Shown: positions 35,744-46,448, counted from the stretch's first letter. The stretch is 64,000 nt of DNA from Amycolatopsis sp. FDAARGOS 1241 (GCF_016889705.1 NZ_CP069526.1:310001-374000); one strand, 5' to 3'. Numbers and translations: made by a program. The notes: generated by a model from the letters alone, not told the origin.

Positions 35744-35969
35744 GAGTGACGCACTCCAAGGCTTCGGTCCGCAGGTGTCCGGGCGGGGACTGCCAGGCCG
35801 CCCACCGTCGCACAGCGCGGCGCATCCGGGCTAGCGGCCAAACTGGTGCTCTCCGTCACGGGGGGTTGACGGTGCGCGAAAATGGCCCATTCGTACCACA
35901 GTTCTCCCGACGTTCGGCCCAGCTTTGTACCGGGCCGGCGTCCACCGCTCGGATGCCACACTGTGCGGT

Positions 35970-36788
35970 GTGGCTGAACTGATCTTCACCGAGGACCCGC
36001 GCGATTCCCGGCTCGACGACTTCCGCGACCTGTCCACAGCGGACCGCCGGCCGGACCGCCCCGGCGGGCGCGGGCTGGTGATCGCCGAGGGCACGGTGGT
36101 GGTCGAGCGGATGCTCGCGTCGCGCTACCCCGTGCGCGCGCTCCTCGGCGTCGAACGACGCGTGCGCGACCTGGACCTGTCGGGGGTCGACGTGCCCGCG
36201 TACGTGACTTCCGCGGAAACCATGGCGGAAGTCGTGGGGTTCCACCTCAACCGCGGTGTGCTGGCGGTCGCGGACAAACCGGCGCCCCTTGCGGTTTCCG
36301 AGGTCGTGGCGCGTGCGGACGTGCTCGCCGTGCTCGAAGGCGTCGGAGACCACGAAAACCTCGGTTCGATCTTCCGCAACGCGTCCGCGCTCGGTGTCGG
36401 CGGTGTGCTGTTGGGGCCGGGCTGCTCGGACCCGCTGTACCGGCGCAGTGTGCGCGTGTCGATGGGTCACGTGCTGCGCGTGCCGTTCGCGCCGCTCGAG
36501 GACTGGCCTGGCGGTCTGGACCTCTTGCGGGAGAGCGGTTTCACCGTGGCGGCCCTGACGCCGCGGCCGGGTTCCGTTCCGCTGCGCGGGCTGCGCGCGA
36601 AGGTGACGGGGCGCGTCGCGCTCGTGCTCGGCGCCGAAGGACCCGGTTTGACGGACGAGGCGATCGCGGCCGCGGATCTCGCCGTGCGCATCGAGATGGT
36701 GCCGGGCGTCGACTCGCTGAACGTCGCCACGGCGGCCGCGGTCGCGTTCCACGAGTTCTTCGGCGTGGACGCGGCCGCCACGCGCTGA
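35970..36788 (+). CDS. TrmH/SpoU-family RNA 2'-O-methyltransferase
   Basis: SPOUT enzyme of 272 residues, GTG at 35970. The knot motifs are NLGSIFRNASALG (motif 1), VLGAEGPGL (motif 2) and VPGVDSLNVATAAAV (motif 3), which bind SAM and hold the catalytic Arg/Asn. N-terminal ~100 residues resemble the substrate-binding L30e-like domain. Substrate (rRNA or tRNA position) not readable. Position corresponds to Rv0881. Confidence 0.9.
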   Translation: MAELIFTEDPRDSRLDDFRDLSTADRRPDRPGGRGLVIAEGTVVVERMLASRYPVRALLGVERRVRDLDLSGVDVPAYVTSAETMAEVVGFHLNRGVLAVADKPAPLAVSEVVARADVLAVLEGVGDHENLGSIFRNASALGVGGVLLGPGCSDPLYRRSVRVSMGHVLRVPFAPLEDWPGGLDLLRESGFTVAALTPRPGSVPLRGLRAKVTGRVALVLGAEGPGLTDEAIAAADLAVRIEMVPGVDSLNVATAAAVAFHEFFGVDAAATR

Positions 36789-36946
36789 CGTCATCATGGT
36801 TGAGGGGTACCCAATTTTCGTTGCGTTGCTCAGGAAGCCGGTGTCATCCGGGCACTGTTCCCCGCCTGCTGGGCTCTGCTCGACCTGCGGGTTCAGCCGG
36901 GTACGCTCCGGGTGGCGGGAGGACGGCCACGCGGGGAAGGACACTT

Positions 36947-37537
36947 GTGGAGCTGCGGATCCGGGGCGAGCGCGCGGTGCTCGCCGGCCCGGGTGGCGAG
37001 CACGCGCGCGAGGTCGACCCGCGTCGGCTGGCGATCGGGCCGGACTTGGCGCAGGCGCTCCACGAGTGGGCGCGCGTCGCGTCCGCGGTGTCGCGTACCG
37101 GGGGCGAAGCGGAGGTCGCGGCGTCAGTCGTGTCGCAGCGGGGCCGGCAGCTCGCCGGGCGGCTGGCGACGGTGATGGGCACGACGGTGCGGTTCGTCGA
37201 CCCGGTGTCCGGCGTCGAGACGGTGGTGGAGCCCCCGGCGCGCGTCGTGGCGCGGCGGCGGCCGGCGCCGCGGCCCGAGCCGACGCCGTGGCTCACCGGG
37301 CTCCTCGTATCCGGCTTCGCCGCGGTGCTCGTGGTCGTCGCGATGCTCGCGCTGGCGACCACGCTTGCCAGCGCGACGAGCGGGTGGCTCGCCCTCGTCG
37401 CGACGGTCGTGGTGACCGGTGGCATCGGACCGTCGTTGTGGCTCGGGCGGAAGCTGCCGATCGTGCGCTGGGCCGTGTACGGCGCGGGTGCCGGCATCGT
37501 CGCCGCGTGGATCGGCGTGCTGGCGATCGTGCTCTGA
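36947..37537 (+). CDS. DUF2537-like membrane protein
   Basis: Protein of 196 residues, GTG at 36947 after GGGGAAGG. Residues 1-110 are soluble; four hydrophobic segments follow (LLVSGFAAVLVVVAMLALAT, WLALVATVVVTGGIG, GPSLWLG and YGAGAGIVAAWIGVLAIVL). It matches the actinobacterial DUF2537 pattern and the position of Rv0882 between trmH and sepH. Function unknown. Confidence 0.68.
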   Translation: MELRIRGERAVLAGPGGEHAREVDPRRLAIGPDLAQALHEWARVASAVSRTGGEAEVAASVVSQRGRQLAGRLATVMGTTVRFVDPVSGVETVVEPPARVVARRRPAPRPEPTPWLTGLLVSGFAAVLVVVAMLALATTLASATSGWLALVATVVVTGGIGPSLWLGRKLPIVRWAVYGAGAGIVAAWIGVLAIVL

Positions 37538-37555
37538 CCGGCCGATACTGGCCCG

Positions 37556-37921
37556 ATGGCGCCTCGACGCGAACTCGATCGGCTCCGTGCGCTGTGCCTC
37601 GCGCTGCCCGAGACCAGCGAACGTCTCAGCCACGGCGAGCCGACGTGGTTCATCCGCGGGAAGAAGACGTTCGTGATGTTCGCCGACCACCACCACGACG
37701 ACGACAGGCTCGCGTTCTGGTGCCCCGCCCCGCCCGGTGCGCAGGAGGGCCTCGTGCGCACCGAGCCGGACCGCTTCTTCCGGCCGCCCTACGTCGGCCA
37801 CCGCGGCTGGCTCGGCGTGCGCCTCGACGTGGACGTCGACTGGACCGAGATCGACCGCATCGTGCGCGATGCCTACCGGCTGGTGGCGCCGAAGTCGCTG
37901 GCGGTGTTGCTGGGGAGCTAA
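37556..37921 (+). CDS. MmcQ/YjbR-family DNA-binding-fold protein
   Basis: Protein of 121 residues. CLALPETSERLSHGEPTWFIRGKKTFVMF is represented by the pieces LALPETSE, HGEPTWFIRGKK and FVMFADH, the MmcQ/YjbR signature; GHRGWLGVRLD completes the CyaY-like fold. The function of the family is not settled. The stop overlaps the 3' end of the convergent sepH by 4 bp. Confidence 0.82.
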   Translation: MAPRRELDRLRALCLALPETSERLSHGEPTWFIRGKKTFVMFADHHHDDDRLAFWCPAPPGAQEGLVRTEPDRFFRPPYVGHRGWLGVRLDVDVDWTEIDRIVRDAYRLVAPKSLAVLLGS

Positions 37922-38772
37922 CCGCGCTGGGACCGGACGCCCAGCAGGACGTCCTCCCACGACGGCACGATCGGGTGGTTCTTCTTGGCCTTCGCCCGCG
38001 GCTGCTCGTCGTCGGAGGCGGACGCGGCGTCGTCGTCCGAGGGGACGCGCGGGATCTCGCGCGTGTCGTCCTCTTCCGGCGGCTCCGTCGGGGCCTCGAG
38101 CGCGCGGACCTCGTCGTCGCTCGCGTCGAGTGTCGGCTGGACGACGGCGTCGCGGGCCGGGTCGAGAGCGCGCACCGTGCGCGGCGGGCGGTAGGCGTTG
38201 GGGTTGAGCAGCACCTCGGCGTTCTCGTCGAGGGCGTGCACCGTGCCGCCGTGGGCGCCGGGCGAGAAGGACCAGTGGGCGCGGTTGTCGGAGCGACCGG
38301 CCTTCCACTGCAGCACGACGACCCACTTGCCGTCGTCACCGCGCCAGGAGTCCCAGCGGGCCTGGGAGTAGTCGTGGCCGCGGACGCCGAACGCGTACGC
38401 GATCACTTCGCCCAGCGTCTGGACGTCGGGGCCGTCCTCGCGCACGGGGTGCGCGCTCTGTGCCAGCTCCGCCGTGCGCGAGCGCTCCAGCAGGACCGGG
38501 TAGGCGAATCGCTCCACGCGCTGCGCCGACACCCCGGCACTGCTCGCGACCTGTTCGACGGACTCGCCGGCGCGGATTCGCGCCTGGATCTCGCGTGGCC
38601 GCATCTGGCTCTCCAACTCGATTTCGATCTGGCCCAGCCGGGCGATGTCCCCCCTAGCCGCTGCTCGCAGTCGTTCGTCGGCCGGCAGCAGGAAGCGCGT
38701 GCGGCTCGCCGGCTCCTCGAGCACGATGGACTTGCCGTCCTCGTGCAGCCCGATCACCCGTAGCGCCCGCAT
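37918..38772 (-). CDS. sepH: Septation protein SepH
   Basis: Cell-division factor of 284 residues that stimulates FtsZ assembly in actinobacteria. The N-terminal DUF3071 domain MRALRVIGLHEDGKSIVLEE continues with MRPREIQARIRAGES and an HTH-like VEQVASSAGVSAQRVERFAYP. Residues ~200-265 are acidic and disordered, and the conserved C-terminal peptide SWEDVLLGVRSQ closes the protein. Position equals Rv0883c next to serC. Confidence 0.92.
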   Translation of the reverse strand: MRALRVIGLHEDGKSIVLEEPASRTRFLLPADERLRAAARGDIARLGQIEIELESQMRPREIQARIRAGESVEQVASSAGVSAQRVERFAYPVLLERSRTAELAQSAHPVREDGPDVQTLGEVIAYAFGVRGHDYSQARWDSWRGDDGKWVVVLQWKAGRSDNRAHWSFSPGAHGGTVHALDENAEVLLNPNAYRPPRTVRALDPARDAVVQPTLDASDDEVRALEAPTEPPEEDDTREIPRVPSDDDAASASDDEQPRAKAKKNHPIVPSWEDVLLGVRSQRG

Positions 38773-38983
38773 TTCTCGCCTCCCCGATCTTCACCTTTGT
38801 GGGTGTTCACGTTAGAACGGCGCGTCGGCTTGACGCGCGAGGCGCGCCGACGCAACACCGATCCGTCACCCGATTGCCGACGATCTCCGTCATCCTCCAC
38901 TGCCCGCTCACCGGGACCGTTCAGGACACGCCGGCCACGTTCCGTCACGAATGAGTGGTGTTCCGTGTTCGTCGCGGAAACGA

Positions 38984-39016
38984 CGAAGGGCCCCTCCACG
39001 TGGGAGAGGCCCTTCG
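38984..39016 (-). terminator. Terminator of serC
   Basis: CGAAGGGCC (38984-38992) pairs with GGCCCTTCG (39008-39016), with an inner CTCC/GGAG stem. It lies 13 bp after the serC stop. The rest of the 38773-39028 gap shows no gene. Confidence 0.82.
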
Positions 39017-39028
39017 GGTCGCGCGAAC

Positions 39029-40168
<1,140 letters not shown>

Positions 40169-40200
40169 TCAGGTCGGGATGAGCCTGCTCAATGCGGTGG

Positions 40201-40233
40201 GGAGGTGTCCGGCATGTGGAACCGGACACCTCC
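40201..40233 (-). terminator. Terminator after the serine hydrolase
   Basis: GGAGGTGTCCGG (40201-40212) and CCGGACACCTCC (40222-40233) form a perfect 12-bp stem with a 9-nt loop, between the serine hydrolase stop and the serC start. Confidence 0.85.
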
Positions 40234-40270
40234 CTCCGGTCCCGGCGAAACAAGCTGCGCGAACCCGGTT

Positions 40271-41626
40271 TCAGCGCCAACCGGCCTCGTCCACGCCGCC
40301 CGGGATGGGCGCGGCCGGGTCGTACGGGGTGCGACTGAAGATGAACGTCGCGAGGTCCAGGTGGGTCGCCACCCCGTTCGCGTCGCGGCCGACGGTCAGC
40401 GTCTCGCCCGTGTAGTAGCCGTCCAGGCCCACCCACGTGTCCGGGCCGACCGGGCGGAAGCGGGACGCGCGGCCGGCCCCGCTGACCGGGTCGAGCGAGA
40501 TCGTGTCGGAGCCGAGCACGCGCAAGTGGTACGGCGTCGGGCCCCAGTGCCACAGCCCGGTGAGCGCGAGCAGCGCTGGGTCCACAGTGGACGGCCGCCA
40601 CTCGTCCGGCAGCGCCGGTTCGAGTTCTTCCACGGTGCCGATGAGGTCCAGCACGAGCTGCGTGATGCCGACCCCCGCGGTGGCGTTGGCGAAGCACAGC
40701 GCGCCGGTGCCGGTGACCGGATCGACGAGCGACGCGGCGAGGAAACCGGGCATCGAACCGGTGTGGCCGGACAGCCTCCTGCCGTCGACGCGGACCTGCA
40801 TGATGCCGAGCCCGAAGCCGGTGTTCCAGACTTCGCCGTCGTCCACGGTGTTCACGGCGCGCATCTCCGCCATCGTGTCTTCGCTCAGCACACCGCCGGT
40901 GTGCCCGCCGACGAACGCGGTCCAGCGCGCGAGGTCGGTGATCGTCGACCACAGCTGGCCGGCCGGGGCCATGGCGCCGGCGTCCGGCGACGGTTCGGGC
41001 AGCAGGACATCGGCGAACGGGTGCACCGCGAACCCGTCGGCGTGCGCGCCCCGGGGGTGCGGCATCGTGCGCGTCATGCCCAGCGGCGTGAGGATCTCCT
41101 CGCGCACGACGTCGAACCACGCGCGGCCGCGGTGGCGCGAAACGAGTTCGCCGAGCACGCCGTAGCCGACGTTGGAGTAGTGGAACTTGAACCCGGGGCG
41201 CAGCTTCGTCGCGTCCTTGTCGAGGCTCTCCTCCAGCGCGGCCCAGTCGCCGCCCTTCGTGCGCTCCCACCAGCCGCCCGGCGACTCCGACGTGAGGCCG
41301 GAGGTGTGCGAGAGCAGCTGTGCCACGGTCACCGAGCCGAACGCCGTGCCGGGCACGTGCTTCTCCAGCGGGTCGGTGAGCTCGAGGCGGCCTTCGTCGC
41401 GCAGGCGCAGCACGGCGGTGGCGATCATCGTCTTGGTGATCGAGCCGAGGCGGTACTGCGTGTCGGCGTCCGGCCGCGCGGAACCGACGCGGCCGCGGGC
41501 GCCGGACCAGACGAGGCTCCCGTCGCGCACCACGCCGGCGACCAGCGACGGCACGCGGCTGGTGGCTTGCTCGCGCGCGAGCCGGCGGTACAGAGCGAGT
41601 TCGGTGGAGTCGAGCATGCGGGCCAT
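40271..41626 (-). CDS. Class C beta-lactamase-fold serine hydrolase
   Basis: Protein of 451 residues. The active-site motifs are SITK (Ser62, Lys65), YSN (Tyr149) and a late HTGSM. Domain 1-340 is the serine hydrolase; the last ~110 residues are a beta-rich domain (LALTGLWHWGPTPYHLRV...). No signal peptide, so a cytosolic esterase or peptidase is likelier than a secreted beta-lactamase. It starts 14 bp after the broken response-regulator gene and may once have been in that operon. Confidence 0.85.
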   Translation of the reverse strand: MARMLDSTELALYRRLAREQATSRVPSLVAGVVRDGSLVWSGARGRVGSARPDADTQYRLGSITKTMIATAVLRLRDEGRLELTDPLEKHVPGTAFGSVTVAQLLSHTSGLTSESPGGWWERTKGGDWAALEESLDKDATKLRPGFKFHYSNVGYGVLGELVSRHRGRAWFDVVREEILTPLGMTRTMPHPRGAHADGFAVHPFADVLLPEPSPDAGAMAPAGQLWSTITDLARWTAFVGGHTGGVLSEDTMAEMRAVNTVDDGEVWNTGFGLGIMQVRVDGRRLSGHTGSMPGFLAASLVDPVTGTGALCFANATAGVGITQLVLDLIGTVEELEPALPDEWRPSTVDPALLALTGLWHWGPTPYHLRVLGSDTISLDPVSGAGRASRFRPVGPDTWVGLDGYYTGETLTVGRDANGVATHLDLATFIFSRTPYDPAAPIPGGVDEAGWR

Positions 41627-41640
41627 TCTGCCCCGGCTTC

Positions 41641-42254
41641 TCAGCCCCGCAGCCGGCGGTCCAGTGCGGTGGTGACGGCCGCGGTGCGGTCGGACACCCC
41701 GAGTTTCCCGAACACCCGCAGCAGGTGCGTTTTCACCGTCGCCTCACCGATGTGCAGGCTGCGGCCGATCTCGGCGTTGGTGAGTCCCTTCGCGACGAGC
41801 CGCAGCACCTCGACCTCGCGCGCGGAAAGCGGTGACGCGGGCCCGGGGTTGCGCACGCGGTTCACGAGCTTGCCGGCCACCGACGGCGCCGGCACGGTCT
41901 CGCCGCGCGGATCACGTTCGCCAGCTCGACGCGTGATGCGTCCTTGAGCAGGTACCCCGCCGCGCCGGCCTCGACGGCCCGCAGGATGTCGGCGTCCGTC
42001 TCGTACGTGGTGAGCACGACGATCCGCCGCGCCGGCGTCTCCTTGAGGATGCCGCGGATCGCGCCGACGCCGTCGAGGCCCGGCATGCGCAGATCCATCA
42101 GCACGACGTCGGGCTGTTTCACGCGATCGAGCGCGATGGCCTCCTCGCCCGAGCCGGCTTCACCGACCACGGTGAGGTCGTCCTCGGCCTCGAGCATCTC
42201 GCGCAACCCCTCGCGCACCACGGGGTGGTCGTCCACCAGCATGATCGTGATCAC
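41641..42254 (-). pseudogene. Frameshifted NarL/LuxR-type response regulator
   Basis: From GTG 42252-42254 the frame encodes an intact receiver domain (MLVDDHPVVREGLREML..., phosphoacceptor in VVLMDLRMPG, LLKDASRVELANVIRAA). It then shifts frame near 41910 and stops at 41862. The LuxR DNA-binding domain (LSAREVEVLRLVAKGLTNAEIG...THLLRVFGKLGV) continues in another frame to 41641. A small deletion in a GC-rich run after VIRAA explains this. GTGA overlap with the kinase remnant shows they were one operon. Confidence 0.85.
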
Positions 42255-42745
42255 GCGGGCACCTCCAGCTCCAGTTCGGTCCCGCCGCCCGCGCCGTTGC
42301 GGACGTTCAGCCGCCCGCCCACCGCTCGACGCGCGATCGCACCACGCGCAGCCCGAAACCGTCGGTGGGGGCGGTCGGGGAGAATCCGCAGCCGTCGTCG
42401 CGCACGCGCAACCGTACCGTTTCGTCCGCAGCGGACAACCGCACCAGCACCGCGCCCGCACCGGCATGTTCGCGGACGTTGACCAGCGCCTCCTGCACAC
42501 CTCGCAGCAGCACGACCTCCGTGGCCGTCGCCAGGCGGGGCAGCGGACTGTCCACTGCGCACTCGACGTGCAGCCCGGCCTCGTCCGCGAGCCGGCCCGC
42601 GGCGCGGCGCACGGCGTCGGGCAACGAGCCGGCCGCGATGTCCGACGGAGCGAGCGCCGCCACCATCGCCCGCGCCTCGGGAGGTTTTCCCGCGCGGTGA
42701 GGCGAGGTCGGCGCGAGGTGCTTGCGCGCCGCGGCGACGTCGGTG
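42251..42745 (-). pseudogene. Histidine kinase remnant (C-terminal part)
   Basis: Pieces of a NarX-like sensor kinase in several frames: ARENLP, then ARAMVAALAPSDIAAGSLP, LLRGVQEALVNVREHAGA (N box) and VRDDGCGFSP...GFGLRVV (G boxes), then RLNVRNGAGGGTELELEVPA in a shifted frame. Two frame changes look like loss of one G each (near 42685 and 42325). The N-terminal membrane half is missing. The gene cannot make a kinase as written. Confidence 0.82.
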
Positions 42746-42752
42746 TCCCGTT

Positions 42753-43453
42753 TCCGGTCGGACCGTCCAGGATGGACCCGAGCAGGATCATCACCACCGC
42801 GGGCAGAGAGAAGGTGAAGACCACCTGCTCCTTGTTGCGGAAGAACTGCCGGAGCTCGAAGCTGCCGCGCGCGGCGCCGAGCGTGGAGGTGCCCGGCAAG
42901 GCGAGGGGCAGGCCGTTGTCTCGTCGGGACAACTGCTCGCCGCGAGCATGATCGGCGCCGGCATCGTGTCGACGTCGTTCAACAGCGTCGGCACCGGGAT
43001 CGCGGCCGACCGCGAGGTGGAGCGCACAGCGTTGCGACCAAGCTCGTGAACCAGCTTTCCGGCGGGGGCGGCGAGCTCGCCGGCCTGACCGTGACCCGGC
43101 CCAGGCTGGAAGACGTCTACCTCGGGCTGATCGGGGAGAAGCCGTGATCCCGTCCCTGCTCGGCGACTTCACCTTCGACGGCTTCACGCCGCCGCGGCTG
43201 CAGTGCGACACGACCTTCCACAGCCGGCGGCCGACCGGTGAGGCCCGGGGGGCTCACCGGCGCAGCCGCCACCCAGACCACCGGCTGGGGCCACCGCCAG
43301 CTCGACCGAATCAGGGAGAAACCGTGACGACCTGGCCGACCGGCTCGTGGTGGTCGCCAAGGGCAGCGTGGTCGCCGAGGGGATTCCCGAAACGCTCGGG
43401 GGCCGCGGCCAGGCCGAGGCGCTCGTGCGGTGGAGCGACGACACCGGCGACCA
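42753..43453. pseudogene. Scrambled fragments of an ABC exporter (permease and ATPase pieces on both strands)
   Basis: Plus strand: permease piece GQLLAASMIGAGIVSTSFNS...GIAADREVER (~42927-43030), ATPase C-terminus TKLVNQLSGG...LEDVYLGLIGEKP with stop (43034-43147), a permease start VIPSLLG by GTGA overlap (43144), and ATPase middle LADRLVVVAKGSVVAEG...RWSDDTGD (43332-43453). Minus strand: permease start region ARGSFELRQFFRNKEQVVFT (~42760-42880). In an intact gene all would be on one strand and in a different order, so several small inversions and deletions occurred, or the assembly is wrong here. Confidence 0.8.
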
Positions 43454-43454
43454 C

Positions 43455-44042
43455 GAGCGCCTCCACCTCGTCGAGGTAGCGCGAGGTGAACATGATCGTG
43501 GTGCCCTCGTGGGCGAGGCTCTCGATCAGGCCCCAGAACTGGCGCCGCGCCTCGGGGTCGAACCCCGTGGTGGGCTCGTCGAGGAACAGCAGTTGGGGAC
43601 GACCGATGATGCCGAGCGCCACGTCGACGCGGCGGCGCTGCCCGCCGGAGAGCGACTTCACACGCGTGCCGGCCTTCTCGCTGAGCCCGACCCGGTCGAT
43701 CACCTCTTCCGCTTCTCGCGGGTTGGGGTAGTACTTCGCGAAGTGCCGCACGGCTTCCGTGACGGTCAGCTGAGCCGCGTCCGTCGCCGTCTGCAACACG
43801 ATGCCGAGCCGCGAACGCCATTCGCGGCCGGCTTTTCCCGGGTCCTCGCCGAGCACGGCGGCCTCGCCCGCCGTGCGCTGCCGGTGTCCCTCGAGGATTT
43901 CGACGGTGGTGGTCTTGTCCGCGCCGTGGGGCCCCAGGAGCGCGAACACCTCACCTTCGTGGATGTCGAGGTCGAGACCGGCCACGGCGATGTGGCCCGG
44001 GTACACCTTGCGCAGTCCGCGCACCCTCACTGCAGTGGTCAT
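43455..44042 (-). pseudogene. ABC transporter ATPase, N-terminal two thirds, defective
   Basis: About 196 residues of a DrrA/CcmA-like ATPase: VRGLRKVYPGHIAVAGLDL, signature LSGGQRRRVD and Walker B LLFLDEPTTG. Walker A reads GPHGADKTTT instead of GPNGAGKTTT, losing the glycine before the lysine, and the H-loop His is Arg (TSRYLDEVEAL). At DEVEAL the homology stops, and the continuing segment lies inverted on the other strand. An open frame continues to 43311 with unrelated sequence. The gene is most likely dead. Confidence 0.85.
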
Positions 44043-44100
44043 GGCTTCACCCTGCGATCACGGACCGCGTCCGCGGGACGTCCGGCCAGTGGAATCGAGT

Positions 44101-44120
44101 TGTCCACCGAATGGTGGACA
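44101..44120. promoter_or_regulatory. Palindrome between the ABC remnant and the EphD-like gene
   Basis: TGTCCACCGAATGGTGGACA is a perfect 8+4+8 palindrome. It lies 58 bp upstream of the ATPase remnant and 137 bp upstream of the EphD-like gene. A second, imperfect site TTGACACGTTGTCTAA lies at 44233-44248, just ahead of the EphD-like start. Confidence 0.5.
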
Positions 44121-44257
44121 CGGGTGGTGTGTTTCCCGTGGAACCAGCGAAAACGCCGTCACGAAGGCCGAAACCGGCCCACCGCACGATCGGCCGGTGC
44201 CCGGCAACCGCCGCGGAGGTGAAACCACCTTGTTGACACGTTGTCTAACCTGACGGG

Positions 44258-45973
44258 ATGTCTCACCAGCAGGTGACCGCCAGTGACGGTGTCCGCCTCT
44301 CGGTTCGCGTCAGCGGCGCCGAAGACGGGCCCACGGTCGTGCTCGTGCACGGCTACCCGGACAGCGGTTCGATGTGGGACGGCGTGGCCGCCGAACTCGG
44401 CCGCCGCCACCGCGTCGTGGTCTACGACGTGCGCGGCGCCGGCGACTCGGACAAACCGCGCGAGCGCGCCGCGTACCGGCTCGACCAGCTCGCCGCGGAC
44501 CTCAAGGCCGTGGTCGACGAGGTGCAGCCGAACGGGAAGGTGCACCTGCTGGCCCACGACTGGGGTTCGATCCAGACCTGGCACGCCGTGACCGGCGACG
44601 GGCTGCGTGGCCGGATCGCTTCGTACACCTCGATCTCCGGCCCGAGCCTCGACCACGCCGGCGCGTGGTTCCGCGAGCAGTTCAAACGCCCGGCAGGGGT
44701 GCCGCGCGCGCTGCGCCAGCTGCTGCACTCGTACTACATCCTGCTGTTCCAGCTGCCGCTCGTGCCGGAGCTCGGCTGGCGCTCCGGGCTCGTGCCCGCG
44801 CTGATCCGCCGGCTCGACCCCGCGGCGGGGCGCGTGAAGATCGCCGACGCCGTGCACGGCCTGAAGCTGTACCGCGCCAACATGTTCACGCGTCGGTCGC
44901 GGCCCGCGCCGCGCCCAGCCGAGGTGCCGGTGCAGGTGCTCGCACCGGTGGGCGACGCGTTCGTGACCGCGCCGCTGCAGACGGAGATCGCGCGCTGGGT
45001 GGCGGACCTGCGCGTGCGGCGGCTGGTCGGTTCGCACTGGATCGCCCGCAGCAAGCCGGCAGTCATCGCCGCGGCGACGGCGGAGCTCGTCGAGTACGCC
45101 GAGGGCGGTCAGGAGAGCCGTGCGCTCAAACGCGCCCGCGTCGGTGGTGAGCCAGGACGGTTCGCCGACCGGCTCGTGGTCGTCACCGGCGGCGGCAGCG
45201 GCATCGGGCGCGCGACCGCGCTCGCGTTCGCCGCCGAAGGCGCCGATGTGGTGGTCACCGACATCGACTCGGCCGCGGCGGCGGAAACCGCGAAGCTGGT
45301 GCGAGACAAGGGTGTGGACGCTGGTGAGTACACAGTGGACTCGTCCGACGCCGGGGCCGTCGAGGAGTTCGCGGCGCGGGTGCGGGCAGAGTTCGGGGTG
45401 CCCGACGTGGTGGTGAACAACGCCGGGATCGGCATGTCCGGGCCATTCCTCGACACCACGCCGGCCGACTGGGAGAAGGTCGTGGATGTGAACCTGTGGG
45501 GCGTGATCCACGGGTGCCGCGCGTTCGCGCCCATGATGAAGGACCGGGCTCAGGGCGGGCAGCTCGTGAACCTCGCGTCGGCCGCCGCCTACCTGCCGTC
45601 GAAGATCCTCACCGCGTACAGCACGACGAAAGCCGCCGTGCTGGCACTGAGCATCGGCCTGCGCGCCGAGCTCGCGGCCGACGGCATCGGCGTGACGGCC
45701 GTGTGCCCGGGCCTGGTGAACACGAACATCACCAGCACCACGCGGTTCGTCGGCGTCGCGGCCGGCGAACAGGCCCGGCGGCAGCAGGCGGCGGCGAAGC
45801 TCTACGCGCGCCGCGGCTTCGGGCCGGAGAAAGTGGCGCGCGACATCCTGCGCGCGGTGGAGCGCGACCGCGCGATCCAGCCGTCGACCCCGGAAGCCAA
45901 GGTGGCGCTGGTGCTTTCGCGCCTGACGCCCGGCCTGCTGCGCGCGGCGGCGAAGCTGGACGTCACGCCGTGA
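44258..45973 (+). CDS. EphD-like fusion: epoxide hydrolase plus short-chain dehydrogenase
   Basis: Two-domain protein of 571 residues. Residues 1-285 are an alpha/beta hydrolase with oxyanion motif HGYPDSG and nucleophile Asp101 in HDWGS, as in epoxide hydrolases. Residues ~300-571 are an SDR with TGGGSGIG, NNAGIG and catalytic Tyr454/Lys458 (AYSTTKAAV). The same fusion is EphD of mycobacteria, linked to epoxy-lipid or mycolate processing. The substrate here is unknown. A degraded TetR gene overlaps its stop codon. Confidence 0.88.
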   Translation: MSHQQVTASDGVRLSVRVSGAEDGPTVVLVHGYPDSGSMWDGVAAELGRRHRVVVYDVRGAGDSDKPRERAAYRLDQLAADLKAVVDEVQPNGKVHLLAHDWGSIQTWHAVTGDGLRGRIASYTSISGPSLDHAGAWFREQFKRPAGVPRALRQLLHSYYILLFQLPLVPELGWRSGLVPALIRRLDPAAGRVKIADAVHGLKLYRANMFTRRSRPAPRPAEVPVQVLAPVGDAFVTAPLQTEIARWVADLRVRRLVGSHWIARSKPAVIAAATAELVEYAEGGQESRALKRARVGGEPGRFADRLVVVTGGGSGIGRATALAFAAEGADVVVTDIDSAAAAETAKLVRDKGVDAGEYTVDSSDAGAVEEFAARVRAEFGVPDVVVNNAGIGMSGPFLDTTPADWEKVVDVNLWGVIHGCRAFAPMMKDRAQGGQLVNLASAAAYLPSKILTAYSTTKAAVLALSIGLRAELAADGIGVTAVCPGLVNTNITSTTRFVGVAAGEQARRQQAAAKLYARRGFGPEKVARDILRAVERDRAIQPSTPEAKVALVLSRLTPGLLRAAAKLDVTP

Positions 45974-46440
45974 GCCGCCCGCTCCGGATGACCCCGCATG
46001 CCCGGCGCGCCGACCTGATCGCCGCGGCGCTCGGTCCGTTCGGCAGCCGCGCGCCCGAACTGGTGACGGCTGGAGCAGGGGCCGCCGGAAGGCCGGTTGC
46101 GCGCCGCCGTGCGCGGGCTCGTCGACGTGGCCGCTCCCTACCGCCCCGGGTACGTCGCCTTGCTGCGCACCGGTTCCGTGATCGCGACGTCGGAGACCGA
46201 CGCGGCGATCGACGAGGTCCGGCACCGGTCGGTGGAGCTGATCCTCGACGCGCTCGGGATCGCCGAACCGTCGGCGCTGCAGCTGCTGACGCTGCGGTGC
46301 CGGACCGACGTGGTCGAGGGCGCGCTGCTTTCGTGGCTGCAGGAGCGCGACGTGCCGCGCGAGGTTCTCGACGGGTGGCTCGTCGACCAGCGCACGGCGA
46401 TGCTGGAGACCACCGGAGGGCACGAACCCCCAGTGCCGAA
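45970..46440 (+). pseudogene. TetR-family regulator remnant lacking the HTH
   Basis: Starts GTG 45970 overlapping the EphD-like stop: SRPLRMTPHARRADLIAAAL...PELVT. It then jumps, out of frame, to the ligand-domain sequence LEQGPPEGRLRAAVRGLVDVAAPYRPGYVAL (frame of 46097). About 45-55 residues including the helix-turn-helix are missing. The rest of the C-terminal domain (TLRCRTDVVEGALLSWLQERDVPREVLDGWL) is intact. An internal deletion has removed DNA binding. Confidence 0.82.
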
Positions 46441-46448
46441 CCCCCAGT

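Noticed and set aside
41641..46440. Mobile element as the cause of the scrambled region
   Set aside because: No transposase, terminal inverted repeats or target duplications were seen.
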